Positions 1-10,998 are shown, counted from the first letter of the stretch. The stretch is DNA of 64,000 nucleotides from Ruminococcus sp. (GCA_022510955.1 JAFLSM010000004.1:1-64000); one strand, 5' to 3'. The notes: generated by a model not told the origin, from the letters alone. Translations and numbers: made by a program.

Positions 1-118
1 TTTTGTGTCAGACGAGTGCCATACCGCAGAAAGGCTGACGCCTTTCGAGGACAGGACGCGATGTATGACGCGAAATTTGCCTGAAAGATACCACTTTTAA
101 TTGGTGTTTAGTATTATA
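1..118. repeat. Partial copy of a palindromic MITE-like repeat, left end outside the window
   Basis: Central hairpin aaaggc-tgac-gcctttc. The outer end (reverse complement TAATACTAAacacCAATtaAAAgtgGTATCTTTC) resembles the end of the element at ~27.1-27.3 kb. Confidence 0.6.
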
Positions 119-151
119 CAAAAAGCGGACAGATATGCTCTGTCCGCTTTG
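119..151 (-). terminator. Intrinsic terminator of rpsU
   Basis: AAAGCGGACAGA-TATGC-TCTGTCCGCTTT hairpin followed by a T run on the minus strand, just past the rpsU stop. Confidence 0.75.
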
Positions 152-156
152 TTTAA

Positions 157-333
157 TTACCTGTATTTGCGTTTGCGAGCTGCTTCGGATTTTTTCTTAC
201 GCTTTACAGAAGGCTTTTCATAAGCTTCTCTTTTGCGAACCTCAGCAATAACGCCAGCTCTGGCACACTGCTTTTTGAATCTTCTTAAAGCACTTTCAAG
301 TGATTCATTCTCTTTAAGTCTAATCTCTGCCAT
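157..333 (-). CDS. rpsU: 30S ribosomal protein S21
   Basis: Manual translation [58 protein letters not shown] (58 aa). Absent from the supplied ORF track, probably because of a length cutoff. Confidence 0.95.
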   Translation of the reverse strand: MAEIRLKENESLESALRRFKKQCARAGVIAEVRKREAYEKPSVKRKKKSEAARKRKYR

Positions 334-462
334 CTATCTTCCCTCCCATCTGCCAAAGGGCATGGGTAATTTGCATATAATTGCAAAAATTATTATACAA
401 TATATGATTATTAAAGTCAATAGAAAAGTAGAATTTTAGAAAAATTTTATATTTTTTGTGGT

Positions 463-2874
463 TTATGGCCTAACAACAATGTTAACAAGCTTTTTGGGAA
501 CAACAATTTCTTTAATAATATTCATTCCTTCAAGCGCTTTTTTAACATTTTCGTCAGCCTTTGCAAGCTCAAGAACACTATCCTTGTCAGCATCAACAGG
601 AATATTGAGCTTAGCTTTAATCTTGCCGTTTATCTGAACAACAATCTCTATGCTTTCATCAATACATTTTGCTTCATCATACTTTGGCCATTCTGCCTCT
701 GCGACAATACCATTTCCGAGATTGCAAGCTTCATAAACCTCTTCTGTAACATGAGGAGCAAATGGATTGAGAAGGATTGAGAAAACTCTTAACTCTTCTT
801 TATTAATTGACTTAACATTGGAAATATCATTAATAAGAGCCATTAATGTTGCAATAGCTGTGTTGAACTTGATGTTTTCGATATCTTCGCCAACTTTTTT
901 GATAGCCTTGTTAAATACTCCCTCAAGTTCAGGGCGAATTGTATCTCCATCTATGAGAATATTCTGTAAGTTCCAGAATCTCTCAACGAATCTGCGACAT
1001 CCGCGAATACTTGACTGACTCCACGGAGCTGATTTTTCAAAATCGCCGATAAACATTTCATAAAGACGCATTGTATCTGCACCGTATTCTTCAACGATTT
1101 CATCAGGATTTACAACATTACCTCTTGACTTACTCATCTTCTCGCCGTTTTCACCGAGAATCATACCGTGTGAGGTACGCTTTGCATATGGCTCTGGAGT
1201 TGGAACTACACCTATGTCATAGAGGAACTTGTGCCAGAAACGACTATAAAGCAAGTGAAGCGTTGTATGCTCCATACCTCCATTGTACCAATCAACTGGT
1301 GCCCAATATTCAAGAGCCTCTTTTGATGCAAGTGCCTCATCATTGTGTGGATCCATATAACGGAGATAATACCATGATGAACCTGCCCACTGAGGCATTG
1401 TATCGGTTTCACGCTTTGCTTTACCGCCACAGCAAGGACAAGTTGTTTCAATCCAATCTGTCATCTTAGCAAGAGGTGACTCACCATTGTCAGTTGGTTC
1501 GTAGGACTCAACCATAGGAAGTTTTAGCGGAAGTTCACTTTCATCGATAGGAACATAACCGCACTTTTCGCAATGAACCATTGGAATAGGTTCACCCCAA
1601 TAACGCTGACGGGAGAACACCCAATCACGAAGCTTATAGTTAACCTTTGAATGACCTTTGCCCTCTTTTGTAAGCCAATCAATAATCGTCTTTTTGGCTT
1701 CATCAACTGAAAGACCGTCAAGCATACCCGAATTAACCATAATACCTGTTGCACAGTCGGTAAATGCTTCTTCTTGAACATTACCGCCCTTTACTACCTC
1801 GATAATAGGAAGATCAAACTTCTTTGCAAATTCCCAGTCACGAGTATCGTGAGCAGGAACAGCCATAATTGCACCCGTACCGTATGATACAAGTACATAG
1901 TCTGAAATAAAAATTGGAATTTCAGTATTATTTACAGGATTAATAGCTTTAACACCTTCAAGCTTAACGCCTGTCTTTTCCTTGGCAACCTCAGTTCTCT
2001 CAAAATCAGATTTTCTCGCAGCCGCAGCCTGATATTCACGGATAGCCTCCATATTCGAAAGCTTGTCTGCCCATTTTTCAATAAGCGGATGCTCAGGAGA
2101 GATTACCATATATGTAGCACCATAAAGGGTATCAGCTCTTGTTGTGTAAATAGTAAGAGTATCACCTGTAGTTGTTTTGAAATCAACCTCTGCGCCTGTA
2201 CTTCTGCCAATCCAGTTCTTCTGCTGTGCCTTAACTCTGTCAGGATAATTTACAAGTTCAAGGTCATTTATCAATCTGTCTGCATATTCAGTGATTTTTA
2301 ACATCCACTGTGACTTAACCTTGTGAACAACCTCACTGCCACAACGCTCACAAACACCGTTAACAACTTCTTCGTTTGCAAGAACGCACTTACAAGATGT
2401 ACACCAGTTTACATTCATTTCTTTCTTGTAAGCAAGACCTTTTTTGAAGAGCTGAATAAAAATCCACTGTGTCCACTTATAGTAGCTTGGGTCGGTTGTA
2501 TTAATTTCGCGACTCCAGTCAAAAGAAATACCTAATGACTGAATCTGCTTTTTAAATCGTTCAATATTTCTCTTTGTAACAATTTCAGGATGAATGTGAT
2601 TTTTAATAGCATAGTTTTCTGTTGGAAGTCCAAAAGCATCCCAACCGATAGGATAAAGAACATTATATCCCTCAAGTCTGCGTTTTCTCGCAACAGTGTC
2701 GAGTGCCGTGTATGGACGAGGATGACCTACATGAAGTCCCTGTCCGGATGGATAAGGGAATTCAATAAGGGCATAAAATTTTTCTTTATCTGTGTCCTCA
2801 CTTGCGTGGAACACACCCTTGTCTTCCCAAATTTTTTGCCATTTCTGTTCTACTGATATATGATTGTATTTCAA
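463..2874 (-). CDS. leuS: Leucine--tRNA ligase
   Basis: HVGH and KMSKS class I motifs, [14 protein letters not shown], editing domain and C-terminal anticodon-binding region. Confidence 0.96.
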   Translation of the reverse strand: MKYNHISVEQKWQKIWEDKGVFHASEDTDKEKFYALIEFPYPSGQGLHVGHPRPYTALDTVARKRRLEGYNVLYPIGWDAFGLPTENYAIKNHIHPEIVTKRNIERFKKQIQSLGISFDWSREINTTDPSYYKWTQWIFIQLFKKGLAYKKEMNVNWCTSCKCVLANEEVVNGVCERCGSEVVHKVKSQWMLKITEYADRLINDLELVNYPDRVKAQQKNWIGRSTGAEVDFKTTTGDTLTIYTTRADTLYGATYMVISPEHPLIEKWADKLSNMEAIREYQAAAARKSDFERTEVAKEKTGVKLEGVKAINPVNNTEIPIFISDYVLVSYGTGAIMAVPAHDTRDWEFAKKFDLPIIEVVKGGNVQEEAFTDCATGIMVNSGMLDGLSVDEAKKTIIDWLTKEGKGHSKVNYKLRDWVFSRQRYWGEPIPMVHCEKCGYVPIDESELPLKLPMVESYEPTDNGESPLAKMTDWIETTCPCCGGKAKRETDTMPQWAGSSWYYLRYMDPHNDEALASKEALEYWAPVDWYNGGMEHTTLHLLYSRFWHKFLYDIGVVPTPEPYAKRTSHGMILGENGEKMSKSRGNVVNPDEIVEEYGADTMRLYEMFIGDFEKSAPWSQSSIRGCRRFVERFWNLQNILIDGDTIRPELEGVFNKAIKKVGEDIENIKFNTAIATLMALINDISNVKSINKEELRVFSILLNPFAPHVTEEVYEACNLGNGIVAEAEWPKYDEAKCIDESIEIVVQINGKIKAKLNIPVDADKDSVLELAKADENVKKALEGMNIIKEIVVPKKLVNIVVRP

Positions 2875-2889
2875 TTCAAACCCTCCCGC

Positions 2890-3243
2890 TTAGTCAATTA
2901 TATTTGTTAAATCAACAGGTTTTCCGTCCTGCCACAATCTGTCAAGATCATAAAATTCTCTTGCTTCATCAGAAAAAACATTAACAATAACATCAATGTA
3001 GTCAAGCAATATCCAAGTATTTGAACGATATCCCTCAATATGGCTTACAGATAATCCTGCCTCATCAAGCTTGTATTCAACCTCATCAGCAAGGGCCTTT
3101 ACATGAGTGGTACTTGTACCTGTTGCAATTACCATATAATCGGCAAGAACAGAAACATCGCTGATTTCTATAACTTGAATGTCAAGTCCTTTTTTGCTAC
3201 TTAAAGCCTTGGCTATAAGTATTGATTGTTCATAAGAAGTCAT
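2890..3243 (-). CDS. rsfS: Ribosome silencing factor (RsfS/YbeB/Iojap family)
   Basis: Family-typical DYMVIATGTSTTHVKALADEV and SNTWILLDYIDVIVNVF; follows yqeK as is usual in Firmicutes. Confidence 0.93.
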   Translation of the reverse strand: MTSYEQSILIAKALSSKKGLDIQVIEISDVSVLADYMVIATGTSTTHVKALADEVEYKLDEAGLSVSHIEGYRSNTWILLDYIDVIVNVFSDEAREFYDLDRLWQDGKPVDLTNIID

Positions 3244-3827
3244 TTGTTATTTCCTTTCAATGATAAGTTACTCATTACAATTTCGTTATAGCATGCAAGC
3301 TCATCAGGATGAATTGCAAGTTCACGCTTTGAAAGGTCAGTAAATGTGAACTTAAAGCCATAGAGCATTGCTTCATCAAGACTTTTTCTTGACTTTTTAC
3401 GCATTGTTGAAACGCCCTTGTATGTACGCTCCTGGGATGTAAAATCTGCAACGAAAATAATTTTTTCAAGAAGGCTCATTCCTGCTCTTCCTGTTGTGTG
3501 ATAGCGAATTGCATTCAGAATATCTTCATCACAAATATTAAGATTATCTTTTACATACAAACTTCCGCTTATTCCGTGCCAAAGTTTTGGAGCGTTTTCT
3601 TGAACATCATCTAAAATTATACCACTGTCGGTTATAATTTTCAACTGCTCTTGCCTTGGTAATTCCTTTGTTATGTCGTGAAGCATCCCTGCAAGTTCCG
3701 CCTTTTCCTCATCAGCACCGTAAATCTTCGCGAGATTTTTGGCCTCTTTTGAAACATTCACACTATGGGTGAATCTGTATTCTCCCATTTTTGTCCTAAT
3801 CAACTTTTTATATTCATCTATAATCAA
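3240..3827 (-). CDS. yqeK: HD-domain bis(5'-nucleosyl)-tetraphosphatase YqeK
   Basis: HSVNVSKEAKNLAKIYG...AGMLHDITKE and RYHTTGRAGMSLLEKIIFVADF; nadD-yqeK-rsfS order. Confidence 0.92.
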   Translation of the reverse strand: MIIDEYKKLIRTKMGEYRFTHSVNVSKEAKNLAKIYGADEEKAELAGMLHDITKELPRQEQLKIITDSGIILDDVQENAPKLWHGISGSLYVKDNLNICDEDILNAIRYHTTGRAGMSLLEKIIFVADFTSQERTYKGVSTMRKKSRKSLDEAMLYGFKFTFTDLSKRELAIHPDELACYNEIVMSNLSLKGNNK

Positions 3828-3831
3828 AAAA

Positions 3832-4437
3832 TCACATCCGATATAAATTGTTTGCAGTTATATAATCATAAACCCTACTATCAATTAAATCTTTGACAAT
3901 ATTATAATTCTCAATATTTTCTCTTACATAAGTAGAAGAAACTTGCATAACTGAATTTTGCAAAATATGTGCCGTCGCACCCATTGGAGCAATCACATTT
4001 TTATAATAATATTCAAGCTCATTGACGCTTGAAATATCTCTCGGAACAGCAATTATCGATGCCTTTTGAAAAATAATCTCGGGATTTTTCCACTTGTCAA
4101 GCGATAAGAACATATCAGCACCCATCATAAAATATAAATCATCATTATGATATATTTCTTTTAAGGAAGTAAGAGTTTGATATGAATAACTTTTACCTTT
4201 TCGTCTTATTTCAATATCTAATACTTCAAATCCCTCAAGATTTTTGCACACAATTCTGCACATATTAAGTCTGTCGGTTTCATTTGCCAAATCAGCACTC
4301 ACCTTATGAGGCGGTGAATACGTTGGAATTAGTAACACCTTATCAAGGTCAAGCTCTTCCTTGCAATACTTAGCAAGCAAAACATGTCCGTTATGAATCG
4401 GATTAAATGTACCGCCGAAAATTCCTATTTTACTCAT
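3832..4437 (-). CDS. nadD: Nicotinate-nucleotide adenylyltransferase
   Basis: IGIFGGTFNPIHNGHVLLA nucleotidyltransferase motif and SSTYVRE. Confidence 0.95.
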   Translation of the reverse strand: MSKIGIFGGTFNPIHNGHVLLAKYCKEELDLDKVLLIPTYSPPHKVSADLANETDRLNMCRIVCKNLEGFEVLDIEIRRKGKSYSYQTLTSLKEIYHNDDLYFMMGADMFLSLDKWKNPEIIFQKASIIAVPRDISSVNELEYYYKNVIAPMGATAHILQNSVMQVSSTYVRENIENYNIVKDLIDSRVYDYITANNLYRM

Positions 4438-4739
4438 TTCTTCTTAGCTTTTGGCAAAACAATTACAGGTTTGTCCTCATTTCTCTTATATAAAACAAAC
4501 TTTGAACCAATCACCTGAACAACATCAGCCTTGCATTTTTCTGCAATCATACTTGCTACCTCTTTTGAAGAATAAGCACTGTTTTCAAGAACCTTTCCTT
4601 TGATAAGCTCACGTGCCTTAAGTGCATCAGTTGCCTGGGTTATAATATTATCCGTAATCTCGCCCTTGCCAACCATCAAAATAGTTTCGATTGAATTCGC
4701 AAGACCTCTAAGATACGCGCGTTGTTTACTTGTTAACAT
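4434..4739 (-). CDS. yhbY: YhbY-family RNA-binding protein (CRM domain)
   Basis: MLTSKQRAYLRGLANSIETILMVGKGEIT...VVQVIGSKFVLYK. Confidence 0.9.
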   Translation of the reverse strand: MLTSKQRAYLRGLANSIETILMVGKGEITDNIITQATDALKARELIKGKVLENSAYSSKEVASMIAEKCKADVVQVIGSKFVLYKRNEDKPVIVLPKAKKK

Positions 4740-4893
4740 ATATTTAGTCCTTTCAATATTAGACCTGCTCGGTATCCTACTGATACAGGTAGTCGTAAGA
4801 TTTTATAGCAAAACATAAGAAAATTTTTAAAGTGACACTGCCTTATTTCAAAAAAATTTAAAACATTACAAAGGTTATCGAACAAGTCTATTA

Positions 4894-5484
4894 TTAGTTT
4901 AAGTGTTTTTCAAGTTCTGCTTTAAGTTTTCTGAGGGAAACACCTCTATGGCTTATTGCATCCTTTTCCTCACCACTGAGCTCGGCATAGCATTTATCAC
5001 CGCAAATAAAAATCGGATCATATCCGAAACCACCTTTGCCATGCGGTTCAAAAGCTATTTTACCATTGCAAATTCCCTCAACATCAATTCGTGTACCATC
5101 TTCAAGAATACAGCAAATTGCACTTGTAAAGTGAGCGGTACGATTTTCGTCGTCAACATTTCTTAGTTCATCAAGCAACTTTGCATTCTTTTCAGAATCA
5201 GTTGCCCCCTCACCGCCATATCGAGCAGAATAAATTCCCGGTCTGCCGTCAAGTGCATCAACACAAAGTCCCGAATCATCAGCAACGGCAGGCATACCAG
5301 TCTTTTTAAAAGCAGCATTTGCCTTTAAAAAAGCATTTTCAGCAAAGGTTGTGCCTGTTTCCTCAACATCATCAAGGGTTATGCCTGCGTCCTTAGCAGA
5401 CACCACATCAATCCCGAGCGGAAGTAAAATTCTTGAAAGCTCAACGACTTTATGAGCGTTATTAGTAGCCATTATAAACTTCAT
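4894..5484 (-). CDS. rdgB: Non-canonical purine NTP pyrophosphatase (RdgB/HAM1 family)
   Basis: MATNNAHKVVEL, ADDSGLCVDALDGRPGIYSARY, GKGGFGYDPIF, SHRGVSLRKL. Confidence 0.94.
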   Translation of the reverse strand: MKFIMATNNAHKVVELSRILLPLGIDVVSAKDAGITLDDVEETGTTFAENAFLKANAAFKKTGMPAVADDSGLCVDALDGRPGIYSARYGGEGATDSEKNAKLLDELRNVDDENRTAHFTSAICCILEDGTRIDVEGICNGKIAFEPHGKGGFGYDPIFICGDKCYAELSGEEKDAISHRGVSLRKLKAELEKHLN

Positions 5485-5486
5485 AG

Positions 5487-6407
5487 TTATTCCTCACTGC
5501 TCTTTTCAAATAAAGCTCTCGCAAAAGCCTTGGCATCAAATGGCTGCAAGTCATCAATCTGCTCACCGACACCAATATATTTTACAGGTATACCAAGCCC
5601 CTCTTTGATAGCGAGTACAACTCCGCCCTTTGCAGTTCCGTCAAGCTTAGTAAGCACAATTCCTGTAATGCCCGTAGCCTGTCTAAACTGTTCTGCCTGA
5701 TTGACAGCATTCTGTCCTGTTGTAGCATCAAGCACCAGCAATTTTTCTTTTGCAGCATCAGGCAACTCTCTGTCAATAATTCTGTTGATTTTTGCAAGCT
5801 CGTCCATAAGGTGCTTTTTATTATGCAGACGACCTGCCGTATCACAGATAATTACATCTGCGTGTCTTGCCTTGGCAGCAGAAATAGCGTCAAAAATTAC
5901 AGCCGCAGGGTCACTGCCCTCATTTTGTTTTATGATTTCGCAGCCACTTCTCTGTGCCCAAATATCAAGCTGGTCAATAGCTGCAGCTCTGAATGTGTCC
6001 GCCGCAGCAAGTATAACCTTTTTTCCTTGCTTTGAAAGACTGTTTGCAAGCTTGCCTATTGTTGTAGTCTTACCAACACCGTTTACACCAATGACAAGAA
6101 TTATTGACGGTGATGTAGAGAGGTCAAGTTCTTCTCCACCGGAAAGCATCTCTGAAATAATTTCCTCAAGCAAAGTGTTAATCATTGCAGGATCTTTTAT
6201 GCCCTCTTTTTTTACTCTTTCCCTTAATTGATCACAAATTTTTTCGGCTGTCGCAACACCGACATCGCCCATAACCAAAAGCTCTTCGAGTTCTTCAAAA
6301 AGTTCCTCGTCAATTTTTGTAAAAGACTTTAGCATAGAGTCAATCTGACCCATAACCGCATTTCTTGTCTTTTTTAAACCCTCTTTGATTTTACTAAAAA
6401 GTCCCAT
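5487..6407 (-). CDS. ftsY: Signal recognition particle receptor FtsY
   Basis: GVNGVGKTTTIGKLA, DTFRAAAIDQL, DTAGRLH, TKLDGTAKGG GTPase motifs; immediately follows smc. Confidence 0.96.
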   Translation of the reverse strand: MGLFSKIKEGLKKTRNAVMGQIDSMLKSFTKIDEELFEELEELLVMGDVGVATAEKICDQLRERVKKEGIKDPAMINTLLEEIISEMLSGGEELDLSTSPSIILVIGVNGVGKTTTIGKLANSLSKQGKKVILAAADTFRAAAIDQLDIWAQRSGCEIIKQNEGSDPAAVIFDAISAAKARHADVIICDTAGRLHNKKHLMDELAKINRIIDRELPDAAKEKLLVLDATTGQNAVNQAEQFRQATGITGIVLTKLDGTAKGGVVLAIKEGLGIPVKYIGVGEQIDDLQPFDAKAFARALFEKSSEE

Positions 6408-6419
6408 AATATCAATCCT

Positions 6420-9400
6420 TTAATTTGTTTCAATGCCAAGTTTTGAGGCAATCTCAGTTGAGCGAAGTTCCAAAAGCTTTGAGATACCCTCATCCTGCAT
6501 TGTTACGCCGTATAATACATCAGCCTCTTCCATTGTACCTCTTCTGTGGGTAATAAGAATAAACTGTGTTTTATCAGTAAGTCTTCTCATATAATTTGCA
6601 AAGCGATATACATTGACATCATCAAGTGCCGCCTCAATCTCATCCATTACACAGAATGGTGCAGGTCTTACCTTCATAATTGCAAAGTAAAGAGCAATAG
6701 CAACAAGCGCCTTTTCGCCACCCGAAAGTGCATCAAGATGTACAACTATCTTACCCGGAGGATGAACAAGAATATCTATACCGCTTGTCAGGATATTCTC
6801 GGGGTCATTAAGTGAAAGGGAAGCTGTGCCACCACCGAAAAGCTCCTTGAATGTATAGGTAAAATTTTTGTTAATCTGATCAAAACTCTCAACAAAAACT
6901 TCCTTCATCTGCTTAGTAAGGTCATTAATAAGTTTCTCGATTTCTCGTTTTGACTTTTCTACATCATTAACCTGTGTACTCATAAATTCATATCGCTCTG
7001 AAACCTCTTTGTACTCCTCAATAGCAGATACATTTACATTACCAAGCGATTTGATTTTCTTTTTAAGTTCGTTAAGTCTTTTCTGAGCCTTTGAAGAATC
7101 TTCAATTTCTATAGCAATTTCCTCTGCCTCACGCTTTGTAAGTTCATACTCTTCCCAAAGCTTTGAAATAATCTCATCGTACTGCTTTTGAATATTAATT
7201 TTTCTTTCTTCAAGCCTTGCAAGTTCCTGACCCGATGTTTCACGCTCGTGAGTTTTGTCACGCTCAAAAGAACGGATTTCAACAGTACGCTTTTCGTATT
7301 CACTGCGCTTTTGAACAATCTTGTCAATATCGGCATTAAGCTCTGTCTGTTTTAAAGTGAGAACCTCAATGTCTTTATTATACTTTTCAATTTTTAAATT
7401 ACTTTCATTTATCCTTGCATTGATTTCTTCAATCTGAGCCTTTAAACCTGCCTTTCGCTCCTCATTATCAGAGCCGGAGTTCTGTGCAAAGACAATCTCG
7501 GAATTAAGTACATCAACATCCTTTTGTGAAGATACAATTTCAAGCCGAATGTTTTGAAGAAGTGCAGAAAGTTCTTCTCTCTTTTCTGTAAGCTCTGCTC
7601 TGTTACCTGTTACAGCATTGACCTTTTCTTCTGCTTGTGCAATTTTAATATTAAGATCAGCAAGCTGTTCTCTTGCCTGACTGCGACTATTATTAAGATC
7701 TGAAATTCTCTTCTGACAATCTGAAATTTCTTTATATGAATTTTCAAGTATCAGCTTTGAATTATTTAACTCATTTTCACAAGCACGCTTTTCAGCGAGA
7801 AGTCTTGCATGATCCTGCTGATTGTTAGAAATATCAGCCCTAACCCCCAGAAGTTCCGCTTCAAGAGCAGCACACTCCTGTGAAATACGCAAATTACTAT
7901 CCTCTGCATTCTTTGCCTTTTGTTGAAGTTTATCAGTTTGCTTTTTGAGTTCTTCAATCTCTGAAGCCCTGCTCAACAGACCTGTATTCCTATTTAGTGA
8001 ACCACCTGTAAGTGAACCGCCTGCATTGACAACCTGTCCGTCAAGAGTAACAATTTTAAATCTATATGAATACTTCTTTGCGATTGCAGTTGCACAGTTG
8101 AGGTCGTCGGCAATTACTATTCTTCCAAGAAGTGAATAAAGAATACCCTTATATTTTTGTTCACATGAGCAAAGCTCAGCAGCTATGCCCACAAAGCCGT
8201 AACAATCATCAAGACCGTTTTCTTTAAAATCTCGTGCCTTAATCGTATTAAGCGGTAAGAAGGTTGCACGACCTCCGTCAATAGATTTAAGATATCGGAT
8301 AGCTTGTTTTGCATCATCGTCTGTATTTGTAACGATGTTCTGCATTGCTGCACCTAATGCAGTTTCAATAGCAACGCCAAATTCAGACGGAACAGTAAGA
8401 ACTCTTGATACTGGTCCGCAAATTCCTCTTAACTTTCCATTTGTCGAGGCATTTACAACTGATTTTACACTTTTTGAGAAACCCTCAAGATTTCTCTCAA
8501 GATTTTCAAGAAAAGAAATTTTGCGTAAATGCTCTTTAACATCAAGAACCAATCTGTCACTTTCTTGCTTTAGTTCATCTCTTTTCTTTACTCTTGATGA
8601 CAGCTTTAACTGTATACCTTCTATTGAATTTTTTTGTGAATTTATATTTTCTTCTAAAGAAATAATATCGCTGTTATATTTATCAAGCATAGCAGTCATA
8701 TCGTTTATTTGACTGCTGTTTTCCTCATTTGCACTGTTTAGATTATCTATGCGTGAATTCAGCTCAGCAATAGTACTGTCTGCTGTCATATCAACAACAC
8801 GAGCGTCAGCCGATTTAGAGGTCAGCACAGATAATTCAGCAGTAAGCTCTTGCAGTAAATCACCGCTTTTGCTTGAATCCATATTAATTATGTTAAGCTG
8901 ATCGGAAACCTCGCTGTATCTCTTTTGCTTTTCGATGATATCAGCATCAAGCTGTGCAATCTCAATCTTTTTTTCAGCGATTGATTTTTCGAGGTCATCG
9001 GCACTTCTGTCAACTTGAAGAATTTCATTTTGAATTCTTTCTATATTCTCATTATTATGTAGAATATCATTTTCTGCAACCGATACAAGGGAACGGTTTT
9101 CTGCAACTTTACCCTCAATCTCGGAAATTTCTGTTCTTTTACCCTCAATTTCAGTTACAAGCTCGCCATTTTTTTTATAGATTTCTTCCGTTTCATTCTG
9201 AATATCCTGCAAAGCCTGCTCTGCTTCTTCATATTGAGAACGAGCTATAGAAATTTTCTCATCTTGCAATTTTAATTCGTTTTGCGAATTATCAAGTGTT
9301 AATAGCCACAATGCAATCTCAAGACCACGCTTCTCTTCTGAATATTCAAGGAATTGTTTTGCTTTATCAGACTGCTTGTGCAGGGGTTCAACGCGTTCTT

Positions 9401-9995
9401 CAAGTTCGGTTACAATATCACGAAGTCGCAAAAGGTTATCCTCGGTATTTTTTAGCTTGCGTTCAGCATCAATTTTTCTGTATCTGTAACGAGAAATACC
9501 TGCTGCTTCTTCAAAAATTTCTCGTCTGTCCTCACCCTTTGAAGAAACAATGCTGTCTATTCTACCTTGACCAATCATCGAATAACCGTCACGACCAAGT
9601 CCCGTATCCATAAACAACTCGTTAATATCTTTAAGCCTAACTGCCGCTTTGTTAATCAGATACTCACTTTCACCACTTCTGTAATAACGACGAGTGATAG
9701 CAACTTCATCACCATTAAAATCAAGTACTCTGTCCTTATTGTCAATATTGAGTGTAACCTCAGCATAACCCAGTCTTTTTCGTTTATCAGTGCCGTTAAA
9801 GACAACATCTTCCATTTTTGAACAACGAAGGCTCTTTGGTGATTGCTCACCCAACACCCAGCGAATAGCATCACTGATGTTACTCTTGCCTGAACCGTTT
9901 GGGCCGACAACAGAAGTTATGCCCTGCTCAAAGGATAATTTAGTTTTATCGGGAAATGTCTTAAATCCCTGAATTTCCAATGATTTTAAACGCAT
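6420..9995 (-). CDS. smc: Chromosome segregation protein SMC
   Basis: N-terminal Walker A GPNGSGKSNISDAIRWVLGEQSPKSLR, coiled coils and hinge, C-terminal LSGGEKALVAIAL signature. Confidence 0.97.
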   Translation of the reverse strand: MRLKSLEIQGFKTFPDKTKLSFEQGITSVVGPNGSGKSNISDAIRWVLGEQSPKSLRCSKMEDVVFNGTDKRKRLGYAEVTLNIDNKDRVLDFNGDEVAITRRYYRSGESEYLINKAAVRLKDINELFMDTGLGRDGYSMIGQGRIDSIVSSKGEDRREIFEEAAGISRYRYRKIDAERKLKNTEDNLLRLRDIVTELEERVEPLHKQSDKAKQFLEYSEEKRGLEIALWLLTLDNSQNELKLQDEKISIARSQYEEAEQALQDIQNETEEIYKKNGELVTEIEGKRTEISEIEGKVAENRSLVSVAENDILHNNENIERIQNEILQVDRSADDLEKSIAEKKIEIAQLDADIIEKQKRYSEVSDQLNIINMDSSKSGDLLQELTAELSVLTSKSADARVVDMTADSTIAELNSRIDNLNSANEENSSQINDMTAMLDKYNSDIISLEENINSQKNSIEGIQLKLSSRVKKRDELKQESDRLVLDVKEHLRKISFLENLERNLEGFSKSVKSVVNASTNGKLRGICGPVSRVLTVPSEFGVAIETALGAAMQNIVTNTDDDAKQAIRYLKSIDGGRATFLPLNTIKARDFKENGLDDCYGFVGIAAELCSCEQKYKGILYSLLGRIVIADDLNCATAIAKKYSYRFKIVTLDGQVVNAGGSLTGGSLNRNTGLLSRASEIEELKKQTDKLQQKAKNAEDSNLRISQECAALEAELLGVRADISNNQQDHARLLAEKRACENELNNSKLILENSYKEISDCQKRISDLNNSRSQAREQLADLNIKIAQAEEKVNAVTGNRAELTEKREELSALLQNIRLEIVSSQKDVDVLNSEIVFAQNSGSDNEERKAGLKAQIEEINARINESNLKIEKYNKDIEVLTLKQTELNADIDKIVQKRSEYEKRTVEIRSFERDKTHERETSGQELARLEERKINIQKQYDEIISKLWEEYELTKREAEEIAIEIEDSSKAQKRLNELKKKIKSLGNVNVSAIEEYKEVSERYEFMSTQVNDVEKSKREIEKLINDLTKQMKEVFVESFDQINKNFTYTFKELFGGGTASLSLNDPENILTSGIDILVHPPGKIVVHLDALSGGEKALVAIALYFAIMKVRPAPFCVMDEIEAALDDVNVYRFANYMRRLTDKTQFILITHRRGTMEEADVLYGVTMQDEGISKLLELRSTEIASKLGIETN

Positions 9996-10005
9996 TCAAA
10001 AACCC

Positions 10006-10998
10006 CTAATTAATATATAAATCGTACTTTTTCAGTGTATCATCAAACTCTATTTCAAACTTATAACCCATACTCAAAAAAGTATTATAATTACTCTTTT
10101 TTTGTCCCAAAAATTTTGATAAAGATTTACTGTTAATAAACACCTTAAAGTTTTCTTTAACAAAATCACTCTTATTAATATAATTGATAAATTTATCAAA
10201 AAAAATTTTGTTCTCGCAAAGTTCCTTAAATGCAGGATGATAATTATCACCATAGCTGTTGACAATAAGACTGTCGGAATAATGAAGTCCAAGCCTTATT
10301 ACAGCTATATCTGCCTCTTCAAACATAAGAATGAGCTTTGCACACAAATCAACTGACTTTTCTAATGTGTATGGAATATAATTGCTATTTAAATAATAAT
10401 TTGCAAGGTCGGTGTCTTTCATTATGACAGTAGGATAAATTCTTACCGTATCCGGCTTTAATGAAATAAAAGCCTTTGCAGTATAAATATCCTTCTGAAC
10501 ATCTGACATATAAAGACCCGTCATCATTTGTAGTCCCAGCGAGAACCCGTAATCTTTAATTAACTTTGATGATTTTACAACATCAAAGGAGGTATGCCCT
10601 CTGTTATTTGCATTCAGAATAACATCATCCATTGACTGAGCTCCAAGCTCAATCGAAGTTACGCCATAGCTCTTTAGAATTCCTAAAATCTCATTGTCAA
10701 TACAATCGGGACGAGTGGAAATTCTGATCCCTTTGAATTTGTCAATATAGCCTTTTGTTGCCTGCAAAAGAGAGAGCATATAGTCTCTGTCAATAGCAGT
10801 AAAGCTACCTCCAAAAAAAGCAATTTCAGCATTTCTTGATTTTTCTCCCAAGTCTGCAACTGACTTTTCAAGAATAGCCGTAACATCATCATAACTCGGC
10901 TGATGCAACTGACCCGTAATGTTTTTCTGATTACAAAAACTGCATTTGTGAGGACATCCGTTGTGCGGAATAAAAATTGAAATATTACTGTGCTTAAT
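10006..10998 (-). CDS. Radical SAM protein (Elp3-like fold), probable ATT start
   Basis: The ORF track starts at 10908 (TTG). Reading upstream in frame gives IKHSNISIFIPHNGCPHKCSFCNQKNITGQ with the CxxxCxxC cluster motif, so the real start is upstream. The only plausible codon is ATT at 10998, overlapping the rnc stop. Confidence 0.85.
   Translation of the reverse strand: MKHSNISIFIPHNGCPHKCSFCNQKNITGQLHQPSYDDVTAILEKSVADLGEKSRNAEIAFFGGSFTAIDRDYMLSLLQATKGYIDKFKGIRISTRPDCIDNEILGILKSYGVTSIELGAQSMDDVILNANNRGHTSFDVVKSSKLIKDYGFSLGLQMMTGLYMSDVQKDIYTAKAFISLKPDTVRIYPTVIMKDTDLANYYLNSNYIPYTLEKSVDLCAKLILMFEEADIAVIRLGLHYSDSLIVNSYGDNYHPAFKELCENKIFFDKFINYINKSDFVKENFKVFINSKSLSKFLGQKKSNYNTFLSMGYKFEIEFDDTLKKYDLYIN

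Noticed and set aside
1071-1469. Plus-strand 132-aa ORF opposite leuS
   Set aside because: Antisense shadow with no ribosome binding site or family features.
5701-6231. Plus-strand 176-aa ORF opposite ftsY
   Set aside because: Antisense to a strongly conserved gene, low-complexity Ser/Ile/Ala composition, no family signature.
8335-8712. Plus-strand 125-aa ORF opposite smc
   Set aside because: Antisense shadow ORF; Phe/Ser/Leu-rich translation typical of the reverse of coiled-coil coding DNA.
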